From assembly GCA_943789485.1 (NCBI GenBank), contig CALSUH010000012.1, positions 56,716 through 120,715 on the forward strand: a DNA stretch of 64,000 nt, written 5' to 3'. The notes under the pieces are model-generated. The model searched no databases. It was given only the letters and a program-made list of their open reading frames with translations, and was not told the DNA's origin. The DNA comes from an uncultured Pseudomonadales bacterium (GTDB lineage Bacteria > Pseudomonadota > Gammaproteobacteria > Pseudomonadales > Pseudohongiellaceae). Below are positions 28,845 to 37,844 of this stretch, one piece after another. Position numbers and translations under genes: made by a program. How positions within the stretch are numbered: position 1 is the first letter of the stretch; each line of letters opens with the position of its first letter.

Positions 28845-31148
28845 ATGGAATACTCACAACCTAACTTTTTAACTGCTCTCGAAGACGGCACATTCACTTT
28901 TGCTTACGGCATTAGTCCATGGCTATTTGCCCTATTGGTTGTCCTGATCACGATCGGTGTTTGGTTTGCCTATCGCAAAACAACAAGGCTGCTCAGTACC
29001 CCTTGGAAGGCTTTTTTTATCGGCATACGTTCTAGTGTATTGGTACTGCTTCTGTTTTGTTTGTTAAGACCGGTAGTGACTACGCTGCAGGTTTCGCCAC
29101 AAGAAACTTACCTCGCTGTTTTAATCGATGATTCGCAGAGCATGGCCATCGCTGACCTTCCTGATGGGCAAACTCGCCAGGCCGCCGTCGAAGAACAACT
29201 CTATGAAAACGGTCTACTCGATGGACTTTCCGAGTCCTTTCAGGTCCGCACTTTTCGTTTCGATAACCAGACACAGCGGATAGCTGGCATAGAGGAATTA
29301 AGCGAAGAAGGCACCGCGTCATCTATCGATCAGGCCTTAAGTTATGTAGATGATCAGCTTAACGGACTTCCCCTGGGCGGCATAATTTTAGTCAGTGATG
29401 GCGCCGACAATAGCGATGATGATCCTTTGGCTACCGCTCAAAATTTTGGTGCCAGACAGATACCAGTATTCACCATCGGAGTAGGACAGGAAGATATTCC
29501 TCAAGACATCGGTATTGTCGATGTGAGTGCTGCGAAGACTGTCTTGGAAGGCTCTGTCTTCAATGTGCAAGTAGCGGTAAATCATCAGGGCTATGAAGGG
29601 CAAGAAGTCGAGCTTTCCATAATGGATGGAGATACTCAGGTAGTCTCAGACGTGGTCATTCTGGGCCCAGAGGGAGTAACTCGCCGCTTTGAGCTAGAGA
29701 TAACCCCCGAGCGTCCAGATTTGATTGTGTATGACCTAAATGTCGAATTGCAGGCAGGTGAGATCATCGACAAGAACAATAGTTACAGTTTTTTGGTGGA
29801 TAACACTGAGAAAGAAGCGCTGGATATACTTTATTTAGAAGGCCACCCACGCAACGAATACAAGTTTATACGCCGTGCGGTGTCCGGTGACAATTCACTC
29901 CGCCTGGCAACCTATCTGCAAACGGGACCAGAAAAATACTACCGTCAGGGTATCGAATCGGCTACAGAACTTAGCAGTGGTTTCCCTGAGGATCGCGAGG
30001 AGTTATTTGAATATGAAGCGATCGTGCTGGGTGACATAGAGTTCGATTTCTTCGATGCTGACCAACTGCAAATGCTAGAAGATTTCGTTGCCGAACGTGG
30101 CGGCGGTTTTCTGATGAGTGGAATGGTAGACGAAGAATTTATTGGCAGCCCAATAGCTAATATTCTACCTATTACCCTTGTTGAAGAGGGCTTCTTGCCT
30201 GCTCATCTGCGTGGCGGAATTCGCCGCGGTGATCATCCTACTGGAGAACTCTTTTATCCGCGGCTCACTCGCAACGGCGAGTTCTCACCTTTGCTGCGTC
30301 TCTCCGCCGAAGATTCAGAGAATCAAGCGCTGTGGAGACAGATGCCTCAGTTACAGGGTACTTATGTAACGGGTCGGATCAAGCCTGGCGCGGAAGTATT
30401 AATAGAGCATCCCTTGCTGCAATACCAAAATCAGGCGCTTCCGCTTCTCGCATCGCAGCGCTATGGCTCGGGTCGCAGTATGTCCTTGACCACCGCAAGT
30501 ACTTGGCGTTGGCAGATGATGCTGCCTGCGGCAGATGAGTCTCATGAAACACTCTGGCGTCAAATATTGCGTTGGCTGGCGGTCTCGGCTCCAGAACGAA
30601 TTACTATCGAGTTCGATCGAGAGTTCTATAACGTTGGTGATGAAGTCAACGTAAGGGCGATCGTGCTCAACAACGAGTATGAGGCGGATAACGACGCGAC
30701 GCTGTGGATGCAGACTTCAAACCCTCTCGAAGAATTTATCGATGCTCCTATGGAATGGGATATTGAAGAAGATGGTGTCTATAGAGCGAACTTCATAGCG
30801 GAAGAAGAAGGGGTCTATAGCTTGCTCGTAGATGTGGCGAGTGCCGCGGGAGAGACTAGCGATTCCAGTGTCGAGAAAACAGCGGCCTTCGTGGTCACAC
30901 CATCATTGCGTGAATACACAAACGCCGAACTCGACAGCGCTCTTATGGCTCGCATCGCCGAGGTTAGTGGCGGTAGCTATTTTAACTTGTCGGTAGCGAG
31001 CGAATTGGCTAACACGATCGAATTTACTCCGAATGCCTATTCTCGCGAAGTTCAGATAGACCTTTGGGATCGGCCCTGGTTGTTAGCCCTATTAATTCTA
31101 TTACTGTGTGTAGATTGGGTAAGCAGACGAACCAAAGGTTTGTCGTAA
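28845..31148 (+). CDS. membrane-anchored VWA-domain protein of a MoxR operon
   Basis: 767 residues. Two N-terminal TM helices (about 24-43 and 58-75), a von Willebrand A domain with a MIDAS motif D95-x-S97-x-S99 (IDDSQSM) and LVSDGADNSDD, a beta-sandwich region, a glutamine-amidotransferase-like region (LYLEGHPRNEYKFIRR onward), and a C-terminal TM (WLLALLILLLCVDW). It is likely the metal-dependent adhesion partner of MoxR-type chaperones in the periplasm. It starts 2 nt after the DUF4175 stop. The specific ligand is unknown. Confidence 0.82.
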   Translation: MEYSQPNFLTALEDGTFTFAYGISPWLFALLVVLITIGVWFAYRKTTRLLSTPWKAFFIGIRSSVLVLLLFCLLRPVVTTLQVSPQETYLAVLIDDSQSMAIADLPDGQTRQAAVEEQLYENGLLDGLSESFQVRTFRFDNQTQRIAGIEELSEEGTASSIDQALSYVDDQLNGLPLGGIILVSDGADNSDDDPLATAQNFGARQIPVFTIGVGQEDIPQDIGIVDVSAAKTVLEGSVFNVQVAVNHQGYEGQEVELSIMDGDTQVVSDVVILGPEGVTRRFELEITPERPDLIVYDLNVELQAGEIIDKNNSYSFLVDNTEKEALDILYLEGHPRNEYKFIRRAVSGDNSLRLATYLQTGPEKYYRQGIESATELSSGFPEDREELFEYEAIVLGDIEFDFFDADQLQMLEDFVAERGGGFLMSGMVDEEFIGSPIANILPITLVEEGFLPAHLRGGIRRGDHPTGELFYPRLTRNGEFSPLLRLSAEDSENQALWRQMPQLQGTYVTGRIKPGAEVLIEHPLLQYQNQALPLLASQRYGSGRSMSLTTASTWRWQMMLPAADESHETLWRQILRWLAVSAPERITIEFDREFYNVGDEVNVRAIVLNNEYEADNDATLWMQTSNPLEEFIDAPMEWDIEEDGVYRANFIAEEEGVYSLLVDVASAAGETSDSSVEKTAAFVVTPSLREYTNAELDSALMARIAEVSGGSYFNLSVASELANTIEFTPNAYSREVQIDLWDRPWLLALLILLLCVDWVSRRTKGLS

Positions 31149-31174
31149 CGTATGAGTGCAACATAAATAAACTT

Positions 31175-32251
31175 ATGAAGACTATGAATCTCTTTTTGAA
31201 AAATATAGCTGTCGGTTTAGGAGTATTGCTTTCCAATGCCGCTAGCGCACAGGGCGATGGCAATTCCAGCGAGAACGCTTTCTTTCTCGATAGGGCGGAT
31301 TCAACAAAGTACGCTGTGATTCTTGCTGGCCCAACGGTCGGTGACGAAAATAAATCACAGTTTCGGCAGTGGGCATTTTCACTACACGATATTTTAGCTA
31401 GGGACTATGGGTACAGTTCCGACACGATTTCTTTGTTGTATGACCGTGGTGAAGTAGACGGAGCTGGGAGTCAGAGAATCGATGCCGCCTGCGACTTGGC
31501 GGGCATTCAACAAGAGCTAGCTCGTTTGCAATCAGCGGTTCAGCCGGGTGATCAGATAACAATTTATCTAATCGGTCATGGAAGTGGAGCGGAAGAAGAG
31601 TCGAAGTTTAATATCGTTGGCCCTGATATTACCGGTGGGCAATTTGCTGGTATGTTGGATGTCTTCGATCAACAGGACATGATTATAGTCAATACAACTT
31701 CGGCGAGTTACGGATTTTCAGCGTCTTTATCTAACGAAGGGCGCGTTGTAGTTTCCTCTACGCGATCCTCCTCAGAAAAATTCGATCCGATCTTCTCGAA
31801 TTACTTCATCGAGGCGCTAGATAATCGCAATGGAGATAGAGACAAGAACAATCGGGTGTCTATTTTAGAAGCATTTAACTATGCCAAGAGTAACGTAGAA
31901 GAATTTTATGAAGAACAAGGTAGGTTGGCCTCTGAGCATGCAGGCCTTGATGACAATGGCGATGCCTTGTTTAGTCTGAATCCAACTGTGGCTGAGATCG
32001 ATGGCAGGCTGGCGGAAATAGCGTACATAGACAATTTGGTAGATGACACTGCCGGCCTCTCCGCAGAGGCAATTCAGCTAAAGAGTCGCATGCAGGATTT
32101 AGAGCGTTCGGTCTTCATACTGAGAGGGCGTAAGGTAGAATTTCTAGAAGAAGACTACTGGCAGCAGATGGAAGAGTTGCTTGTAGACCTAGCTAGAGCC
32201 ACAGGACAATTCAATGAAGTCGTTAATCAGGGTGAATCAAGTGGACAATAA
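31175..32251 (+). CDS. secreted caspase-fold (C13-like) protein lacking the catalytic Cys
   Basis: 358 residues with a signal peptide ending near NAASAQ. The core looks like a clan CD peptidase: YAVILAGPTVG, then ITIYLIGHGSG with His135, then DMIIVNTTSASYGF where the Cys-containing strand (normally xxCxSG) should be. The protein has only one Cys (C106), elsewhere, so it is probably an inactive pseudo-peptidase that binds rather than cleaves (inference). Start ATG 31175 was chosen for the signal peptide; the frame is open upstream across the end of the previous gene. The next gene starts 4 nt after the stop. Confidence 0.72.
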   Translation: MKTMNLFLKNIAVGLGVLLSNAASAQGDGNSSENAFFLDRADSTKYAVILAGPTVGDENKSQFRQWAFSLHDILARDYGYSSDTISLLYDRGEVDGAGSQRIDAACDLAGIQQELARLQSAVQPGDQITIYLIGHGSGAEEESKFNIVGPDITGGQFAGMLDVFDQQDMIIVNTTSASYGFSASLSNEGRVVVSSTRSSSEKFDPIFSNYFIEALDNRNGDRDKNNRVSILEAFNYAKSNVEEFYEEQGRLASEHAGLDDNGDALFSLNPTVAEIDGRLAEIAYIDNLVDDTAGLSAEAIQLKSRMQDLERSVFILRGRKVEFLEEDYWQQMEELLVDLARATGQFNEVVNQGESSGQ

Positions 32252-32255
32252 ACCT

Positions 32256-34940
32256 ATGGCGAGAAAACACTCTGTAGCAGCCGTGTGCTTGTTGGCGAGT
32301 CTGGCTTTCAGCGTTTCTGCGCAGGATTCTGGGCAGACCAACACTGGTGAGTCTGCGCTGTTTCGCGGCGAGCAATTATTGATGACTGGCTCCTATGCGG
32401 CGGCCACCGATATCTTTCAGATGGCGGATGGCCTTGATCGCAATGAGGGGCTAGTTGGGGCAAGCAAGGCCTTCGCGATGATGGGTAACTATATCGATGC
32501 GATGAGCGTTGTTGAGAGTGCAATAGATGACGATGAATATGCACGTTTCCCATTACTCAGCACGCAGCTTGCCGAAGTTAAGCGAGCTGTAGGCGAATCG
32601 AAAGAGGCGCTGGAGATACTGGAATCGGTTGTAGCCGGATTGGCTGAGCCGCCGGTGCGTACCTTGGTTCAATACGGCAGCTTACTCGATTTCGTCGGGC
32701 AGAAGCAGATTGCGTTCTCGATTTTGGATCAAGCTGTGCAGCGTTATAACAATGGTCTTGTTTTCGCCTCTGAAGACGTAGCGATGGTGGCACTCGCAAG
32801 CTGGCTGATGGGTAATTTTCATGATGCGAATAGTCTCTTCAACGAGGCAACGCGTGCAAACCCTAACAATTTGGAAGCTCACTCCCTATGGGGCGATCTC
32901 TTTTTAGAGAAATACAATGCCTCTGATGCTGAGCGCTCCTATCAGGAAGCTATAGATATTAATGGCCGCTATGTACCTGCTCTTGTGGGGATGGCGAATG
33001 TAGTTGGTGACGAGAGGGCATTGCAACGTGCACTGGCGATAAATCCTAATTCGATTCCAGCGATGGAAACCTATGGACAACTGTTGATGGTCAATGGGAG
33101 AGAGGAGGAGGCGCAGGACTATTTTGAACGGGTACTTGCTCTTAACCCGGAGTCGTTGAAAACACTTAGCGTGCTAGCCTCACAAGCGGCATTAGAAGAA
33201 CGCAGCGCGGACTATCAGGGTTATCTTGCGCAGGTTGAATCCTTCAGTCCAAATAATCCGATCTTTCTAGGCAATGTTGCTGATAGTTTCGGTAATAATT
33301 ATCTATTCGATGAGGCGGTGGAGTTCGCTCGTGCCGCAATTGCAGCAGATCCTCAGTATTGGCAGGGATACACTGTGCTAGGGAGTAATCTAATTCGTCT
33401 CGGCGAAGAGGAAGAGGGCAAGACTAATCTCGAGATAGGCTACGAGAACGATCCTTTCAATGTGATGACCTCTAACATGCTAAAGGTCTTCGATACGCTG
33501 GAAACTTATGCGACCCTTGAGAGCGAGCACTTCAAGGTACACATGAGCGAGAACGATGCTGATGTACTTTGGCCCTATCTTGAGCCTCTGCTAGAAGAAA
33601 GCTGGGTCACGTTGACGGCGAAATATGGCTTCGAACCCGAAGGGCCTATCCTAATCGAGGTGTTCGAAAAATCTGAAGATTTTTCTGTGCGCTCGGTGGG
33701 ACTCCCCGACATCGGTCCGCTGGTGGGAATCTGCTTCGGTAAGGTGATAACACTGATCTCGCCCGATACGCTTGCTGCAAATTGGCAGGAAATCGTCTGG
33801 CATGAGTTCATGCATGTAATCACCTTGCAGATGACAGGCAATAGGATGCCGCGTTGGCTCTCCGAGGGGATTTCGGTCTATGAAGAACGTGAGGGCAGAC
33901 CTTATTGGGGCCGAAGCCAGGGGCTGGATCTAGTACGCGCCTCAGAACAGGACAAGTTGTTGCATGTAGCTGATCTGAATTCTGGATTCTCCGGCGCACA
34001 AAACAGTGCCGATCTCGGCTTCGCCTATTTTCAGGCGTATTTGGTGGTTGATTTCATAGCCGATGAGTACGGGTTTGAGAAGTTGGTTGAGCTGGTTGAC
34101 CAGTATGCACTTATAAAAGAAGAAGAAGAGCGATTTGATGAAGTTTTCGATCAAAATTTAGCGCAATTCGATGCTGCTTTCAGAGGCTGGATCGATCGTC
34201 GTGTCGCCGAGATTAACGTCTATGTCCATAGCGAAGACCTGCCCGATGAAGGCGACGGACACGGGCATGGCGTGCGTGAAAACTCAAGCGCGATACTCGC
34301 CGAACTCTACAATAATGTATCGCTGAAGCAACATATGCGCGCCCGAATTGAAGAAAATGATCGTGATTTCCAAGCCTACTTACAGCTGGGCATCGTTTTG
34401 TTTAAGGAAGAGAGTTTCTCTGAGGCGAAGCAGTATCTGAATCAGGCGTATGAACTTTTGCCATCCTATACCGGCTACCCGAGTCCTCCTCTGGTGTTAT
34501 CGCAGATTTATGAGCAGGAAGGCAACCGCGAGGCACAGCTACAACAGTTGGAATTACTCCTGCAAAATCTCCAACATGACTACGCTTCAGCAATCATCTT
34601 AGCCGAGGCGGCCTTAAAGGAAAATAACTTCGAGCGTGCTGAGTACTATATCGACCGTGCGATTCAGGTAGATCCGTACAGAACTGACGTGCATCAGTTG
34701 AAGGCTAGTTACGCTGAAACAATTGGTGACAGCCAACTGGCGGTTACTGAATACGAAGTGCTACTGAAACTTGAGATCAATGACCCAGCAGAAGCACAGA
34801 CGAATTTGGCGCAGGCCTATTTAAATAATGGGCAGGCTCTTCAGGCGAAGGAAAATATCTTGAGAGCGCTGGAAACGGCACCTAGCTATCAGCGGGCGCA
34901 GAGAATATTGCTGCAATCAATCGATGGAGACTCGGATTAA
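32256..34940 (+). CDS. secreted TPR protein with HExxH gluzincin-type (peptidase MA-like) domain
   Basis: About 894 residues. Signal peptide (cleavage near SVSAQ), many tetratricopeptide repeats (about 30-410 and 690-890), and between them a peptidase-MA-type metalloprotease domain with H516-EFM-H520 and the third-ligand SEG in PRWLSEGISVYEE. The HExxH...E layout indicates an active zinc peptidase. It lies between the pseudo-caspase and DUF4159 genes. The next gene overlaps by 17 bp, so translational coupling is likely. The frame is open to 32214; ATG 32256 was chosen for the signal peptide. Confidence 0.85.
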   Translation: MARKHSVAAVCLLASLAFSVSAQDSGQTNTGESALFRGEQLLMTGSYAAATDIFQMADGLDRNEGLVGASKAFAMMGNYIDAMSVVESAIDDDEYARFPLLSTQLAEVKRAVGESKEALEILESVVAGLAEPPVRTLVQYGSLLDFVGQKQIAFSILDQAVQRYNNGLVFASEDVAMVALASWLMGNFHDANSLFNEATRANPNNLEAHSLWGDLFLEKYNASDAERSYQEAIDINGRYVPALVGMANVVGDERALQRALAINPNSIPAMETYGQLLMVNGREEEAQDYFERVLALNPESLKTLSVLASQAALEERSADYQGYLAQVESFSPNNPIFLGNVADSFGNNYLFDEAVEFARAAIAADPQYWQGYTVLGSNLIRLGEEEEGKTNLEIGYENDPFNVMTSNMLKVFDTLETYATLESEHFKVHMSENDADVLWPYLEPLLEESWVTLTAKYGFEPEGPILIEVFEKSEDFSVRSVGLPDIGPLVGICFGKVITLISPDTLAANWQEIVWHEFMHVITLQMTGNRMPRWLSEGISVYEEREGRPYWGRSQGLDLVRASEQDKLLHVADLNSGFSGAQNSADLGFAYFQAYLVVDFIADEYGFEKLVELVDQYALIKEEEERFDEVFDQNLAQFDAAFRGWIDRRVAEINVYVHSEDLPDEGDGHGHGVRENSSAILAELYNNVSLKQHMRARIEENDRDFQAYLQLGIVLFKEESFSEAKQYLNQAYELLPSYTGYPSPPLVLSQIYEQEGNREAQLQQLELLLQNLQHDYASAIILAEAALKENNFERAEYYIDRAIQVDPYRTDVHQLKASYAETIGDSQLAVTEYEVLLKLEINDPAEAQTNLAQAYLNNGQALQAKENILRALETAPSYQRAQRILLQSIDGDSD

Positions 34941-35775
34941 ATTGACGATTCTCAAAAACCTCTTATTGCTCGCTTCTGCATTCTTGCTGTTTGTCAGCAC
35001 GACCGTGGTTGCGCAGGTTTTTCAGTTCGACAATGAAGGTGACTCTGAAATCTACGGAAATGAGATTACCGATTTTCAGTGGATAAGAGGACAGTACACG
35101 AACCATGCCGGTGGAAGGAGAGGCTTTGGCAGGCGTGGTGGCGGCTGGTGGGATACGGACTATCCAGACTCGGATGAGAATTTTCTACGCGGCGTGCAGC
35201 GTTATACCAATATCGATACCAACCCACGAAACCATGAATTTATTGAGCTAACCGACCCTAGTCTATTCGAAAACATATTTCTCTATATGAACTGGAAACG
35301 AGTGCCAATTGGCTCATCCTCTAGCGGGCCGAACTTCTCTCCCGCCGAGGTTGAAGCGCTTCGGGAGTTCATGTTTCGTGGCGGCTTCGTTATGGTGGAT
35401 GACTTCTGGGGACAGCCCCATCTCGATGACATGTTTGCGGAAATGGGCAAAATATTTCCCGAACGTGAAATAATAAAGTTGAACAATACTCATGAAATAT
35501 TCCATGTCTTCTTCGACATCGATGAGGTCGCTCAGGTTCCTGGCCGAATGGTGACATGGGACTTTGGAGGGTTCATGAAACTTGATGATCCCAGCTACCC
35601 GCCCGAGGTATATGCGATTCTCGACGACGATGGGCGTGTCATGATGGTGGCAAATTACAATACGGATTTGGGTGATGGTTGGGAGCATACTTTTTATAAG
35701 GGCTACCCGACTAAGGCGACGAATGATGCTTATAAAATTGGGATTAACTTTCTGATGTATGCGTTCAGTCACTAG
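34924..35775 (+). CDS. DUF4159 domain-containing secreted protein
   Basis: 283 residues with a signal peptide (hydrophobic 11-28, ending VVAQ) followed by a DUF4159 domain (related to the glutamine-amidotransferase fold): FQWIRGQY, then YTNIDTNPR, FRGGFVMVDDFWG, and PEREIIKLNNTHEIFHVFFDID. DUF4159 proteins are regularly encoded in MoxR/BatA operons; their function is unknown. The start lies inside the preceding gene (17-bp overlap). Confidence 0.88.
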   Translation: METRIKLTILKNLLLLASAFLLFVSTTVVAQVFQFDNEGDSEIYGNEITDFQWIRGQYTNHAGGRRGFGRRGGGWWDTDYPDSDENFLRGVQRYTNIDTNPRNHEFIELTDPSLFENIFLYMNWKRVPIGSSSSGPNFSPAEVEALREFMFRGGFVMVDDFWGQPHLDDMFAEMGKIFPEREIIKLNNTHEIFHVFFDIDEVAQVPGRMVTWDFGGFMKLDDPSYPPEVYAILDDDGRVMMVANYNTDLGDGWEHTFYKGYPTKATNDAYKIGINFLMYAFSH

Positions 35776-35846
35776 TTTCGAGGCGAGTTCACTACATCAG
35801 CGCAGCAAACAGAAAAATTGAGAAAACTGGAAGATAGGGATTAGAC

Positions 35847-36896
35847 ATGACAGACATTGAAGAAGTAGCTACAGACGCGGTCGAGGACGAGGCTCTCGAA
35901 AGCCCAGATGATCTTACGCTCGTTAAGAAGATGCAGGAGGGTCGGGATCAAATCGTCACCGAGATCAAGAAAGTTATCATCGGTCAGGATGATATTATCG
36001 ATGAGCTGTTGATTGCTCTGTTCTCAGGCGGTCACTGTCTAATTACCGGTGTTCCCGGGTTGGCGAAGACGTTGCTGATCAAGACCGTCGCCGATATTTT
36101 ACAAGTCGATTTTAGCCGAATTCAGTTTACACCCGATTTGATGCCGGCGGACGTTGTTGGTTCTGAAATCGTTGAGGAAAAAGATGGGAATCGAGTTCTT
36201 AAGTTTGTCAAAGGGCCGATTTTTACCAATATCCTACTTGCGGATGAGATCAATAGAACACCGCCGAAAACGCAGTCGTCCCTGTTAGAAGCGATGGAAG
36301 AGAGACAAGTAACAGCAGCGGGAGTGACCTACCCGATGACGGCGCCTTTCTTCGTGCTGGCTACGCAAAATCCGATAGAGCTCGAAGGTACTTATCCGTT
36401 GCCAGAAGCGCAGCTTGACCGTTTCATGTTCAAGATTGAGCTTGGCTATCTCACCGAAGATGAAGAGGTTGAAGTGGTGCGCAGCACCACGCAGACCAAT
36501 AACACAACTTTATCGCACCCCCTCAGTGGAGAGGATATTCTAGAATTCCAACGCATCGCGCGACAGGTGCCTGCGGCTGAGGCGGTGATTCAGTATGCGG
36601 TTAGGCTAGTGCATGCATCACGACCGCAGACTGAAAGTAGTCCGCAGTTTATTAAAGACTGGGTGAGCTGGGGAGCGGGTATTCGAGCTTCTCAGAATCT
36701 GATCCTAGCGGGAAAGGTGCGTGCTCTTTTAATGGGCCGTTACAACGTCTCCTATGGGGATGTGCGCGCACTCGCGCCTTCGATATTGCGACATAGGGTC
36801 TTGCTGAACTTTCATGCTGAAGCGGAGCGCATTACTACCGATCATGTTATTCAGCGTTTGCTTGAAGACGTGCCCGAGCCGACTTCGGAGCTATAG
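35847..36896 (+). CDS. MoxR-family AAA+ ATPase
   Basis: 349 residues. Walker A GVPGLAKT (68-75), Walker B LLADEINRTPPKTQSSLLEAMEE (131 onward), and sensor 1 and MoxR motifs FVLATQNPIELEGTYPLPEAQLDRFMFK. MoxR proteins are cytosolic chaperone-like ATPases that act with VWA proteins to mature or regulate envelope complexes. It has a GGGAT Shine-Dalgarno-like sequence. It is the sixth gene here, whereas moxR is usually first in such clusters. Confidence 0.95.
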   Translation: MTDIEEVATDAVEDEALESPDDLTLVKKMQEGRDQIVTEIKKVIIGQDDIIDELLIALFSGGHCLITGVPGLAKTLLIKTVADILQVDFSRIQFTPDLMPADVVGSEIVEEKDGNRVLKFVKGPIFTNILLADEINRTPPKTQSSLLEAMEERQVTAAGVTYPMTAPFFVLATQNPIELEGTYPLPEAQLDRFMFKIELGYLTEDEEVEVVRSTTQTNNTTLSHPLSGEDILEFQRIARQVPAAEAVIQYAVRLVHASRPQTESSPQFIKDWVSWGAGIRASQNLILAGKVRALLMGRYNVSYGDVRALAPSILRHRVLLNFHAEAERITTDHVIQRLLEDVPEPTSEL

Positions 36897-36950
36897 TTTG
36901 ATGCCCAATACCAATAACGCCGATTTGTACATAACAGAGTAAGAGTTTTA

Positions 36951-37844
36951 ATGTCAGAATCGTTAAATTTTCTCGACCCTACCGTCCTCGCTGGTCTCGC
37001 CAACCTCGAGCTGCGTGCGCGTGTGGTTGTGGAAGGGTTTCTTTCCGGCTTGCACAAAAGTCCACACAGGGGCTTTAGCGTTGAGTTTAATGATTATCGT
37101 CATTACCAGCGTGGCGATGATATGCGGCACATAGATTGGAAGTTATACGCGAGAAGCGAAAAATTTTATATCAAGCAGTATGAGGATGAAACCAATGTTC
37201 GCTGTATGGTCGTGTTGGATACCAGCGCTTCAATGTCTTACTCATCCGGCGGCACAAGTAAGATGGACTATGGCATCACTCTTGCGTCGGCGCTGGCCTA
37301 TTTCATAAATAGACAGCGCGACGCAGTAGGCTTGATCACCTTCGATGAGAAGGTTAATGAGTACCTTCCTGCGAAGTGTCGACAGCCACATCTCATGCGC
37401 ATATTACGGACTCTTGCGCAGATCAAGCCGGGCAAGAAAACAGATGCGGTTAAACCGTTGACTGACCTTGCCGCTTCGCTCAACAAGAAGAGCATGGTGG
37501 TCTTGATAACTGACATGCTCGACGATGAAGAACGTATCATAAAGACCCTGCAGACTTTGCGCGGCATGGGAAACGACGTGATCGTATTTCATGTAATGGA
37601 TGATGCTGAGCTGAATTTTACTTTCAACGAGGCTTCGGAGTTCGTTGATATGGAAAATAATGAGACGTTTATTACTACACCTGCAGCGATTCGAAAGGCC
37701 TATCTCGAGAACCTGAATGAGTTCCTGTCGTTCTGTAAGAAACGGTGCCAGAGCAGTGGTGTCGACTACTGCCTTTTAAACACTTCAGAACCTCTAGACG
37801 CGGCCCTGTCATCCTATATGAGCAAAAGAGCGAAGAGCTTCTAG
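36951..37844 (+). CDS. DUF58 domain-containing protein
   Basis: 297 residues. The DUF58 signature GDDMRHIDWKLYARSEKFYIK (about 55-75) is followed by a VWA-like domain with MIDAS DTSAS (90-94) and LITDMLDDEE. DUF58 proteins work with the MoxR ATPase, and the gene is directly before the BatA-like gene, which starts 1 nt after this stop. It appears cytosolic or peripheral (no TM). Confidence 0.93.
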   Translation: MSESLNFLDPTVLAGLANLELRARVVVEGFLSGLHKSPHRGFSVEFNDYRHYQRGDDMRHIDWKLYARSEKFYIKQYEDETNVRCMVVLDTSASMSYSSGGTSKMDYGITLASALAYFINRQRDAVGLITFDEKVNEYLPAKCRQPHLMRILRTLAQIKPGKKTDAVKPLTDLAASLNKKSMVVLITDMLDDEERIIKTLQTLRGMGNDVIVFHVMDDAELNFTFNEASEFVDMENNETFITTPAAIRKAYLENLNEFLSFCKKRCQSSGVDYCLLNTSEPLDAALSSYMSKRAKSF

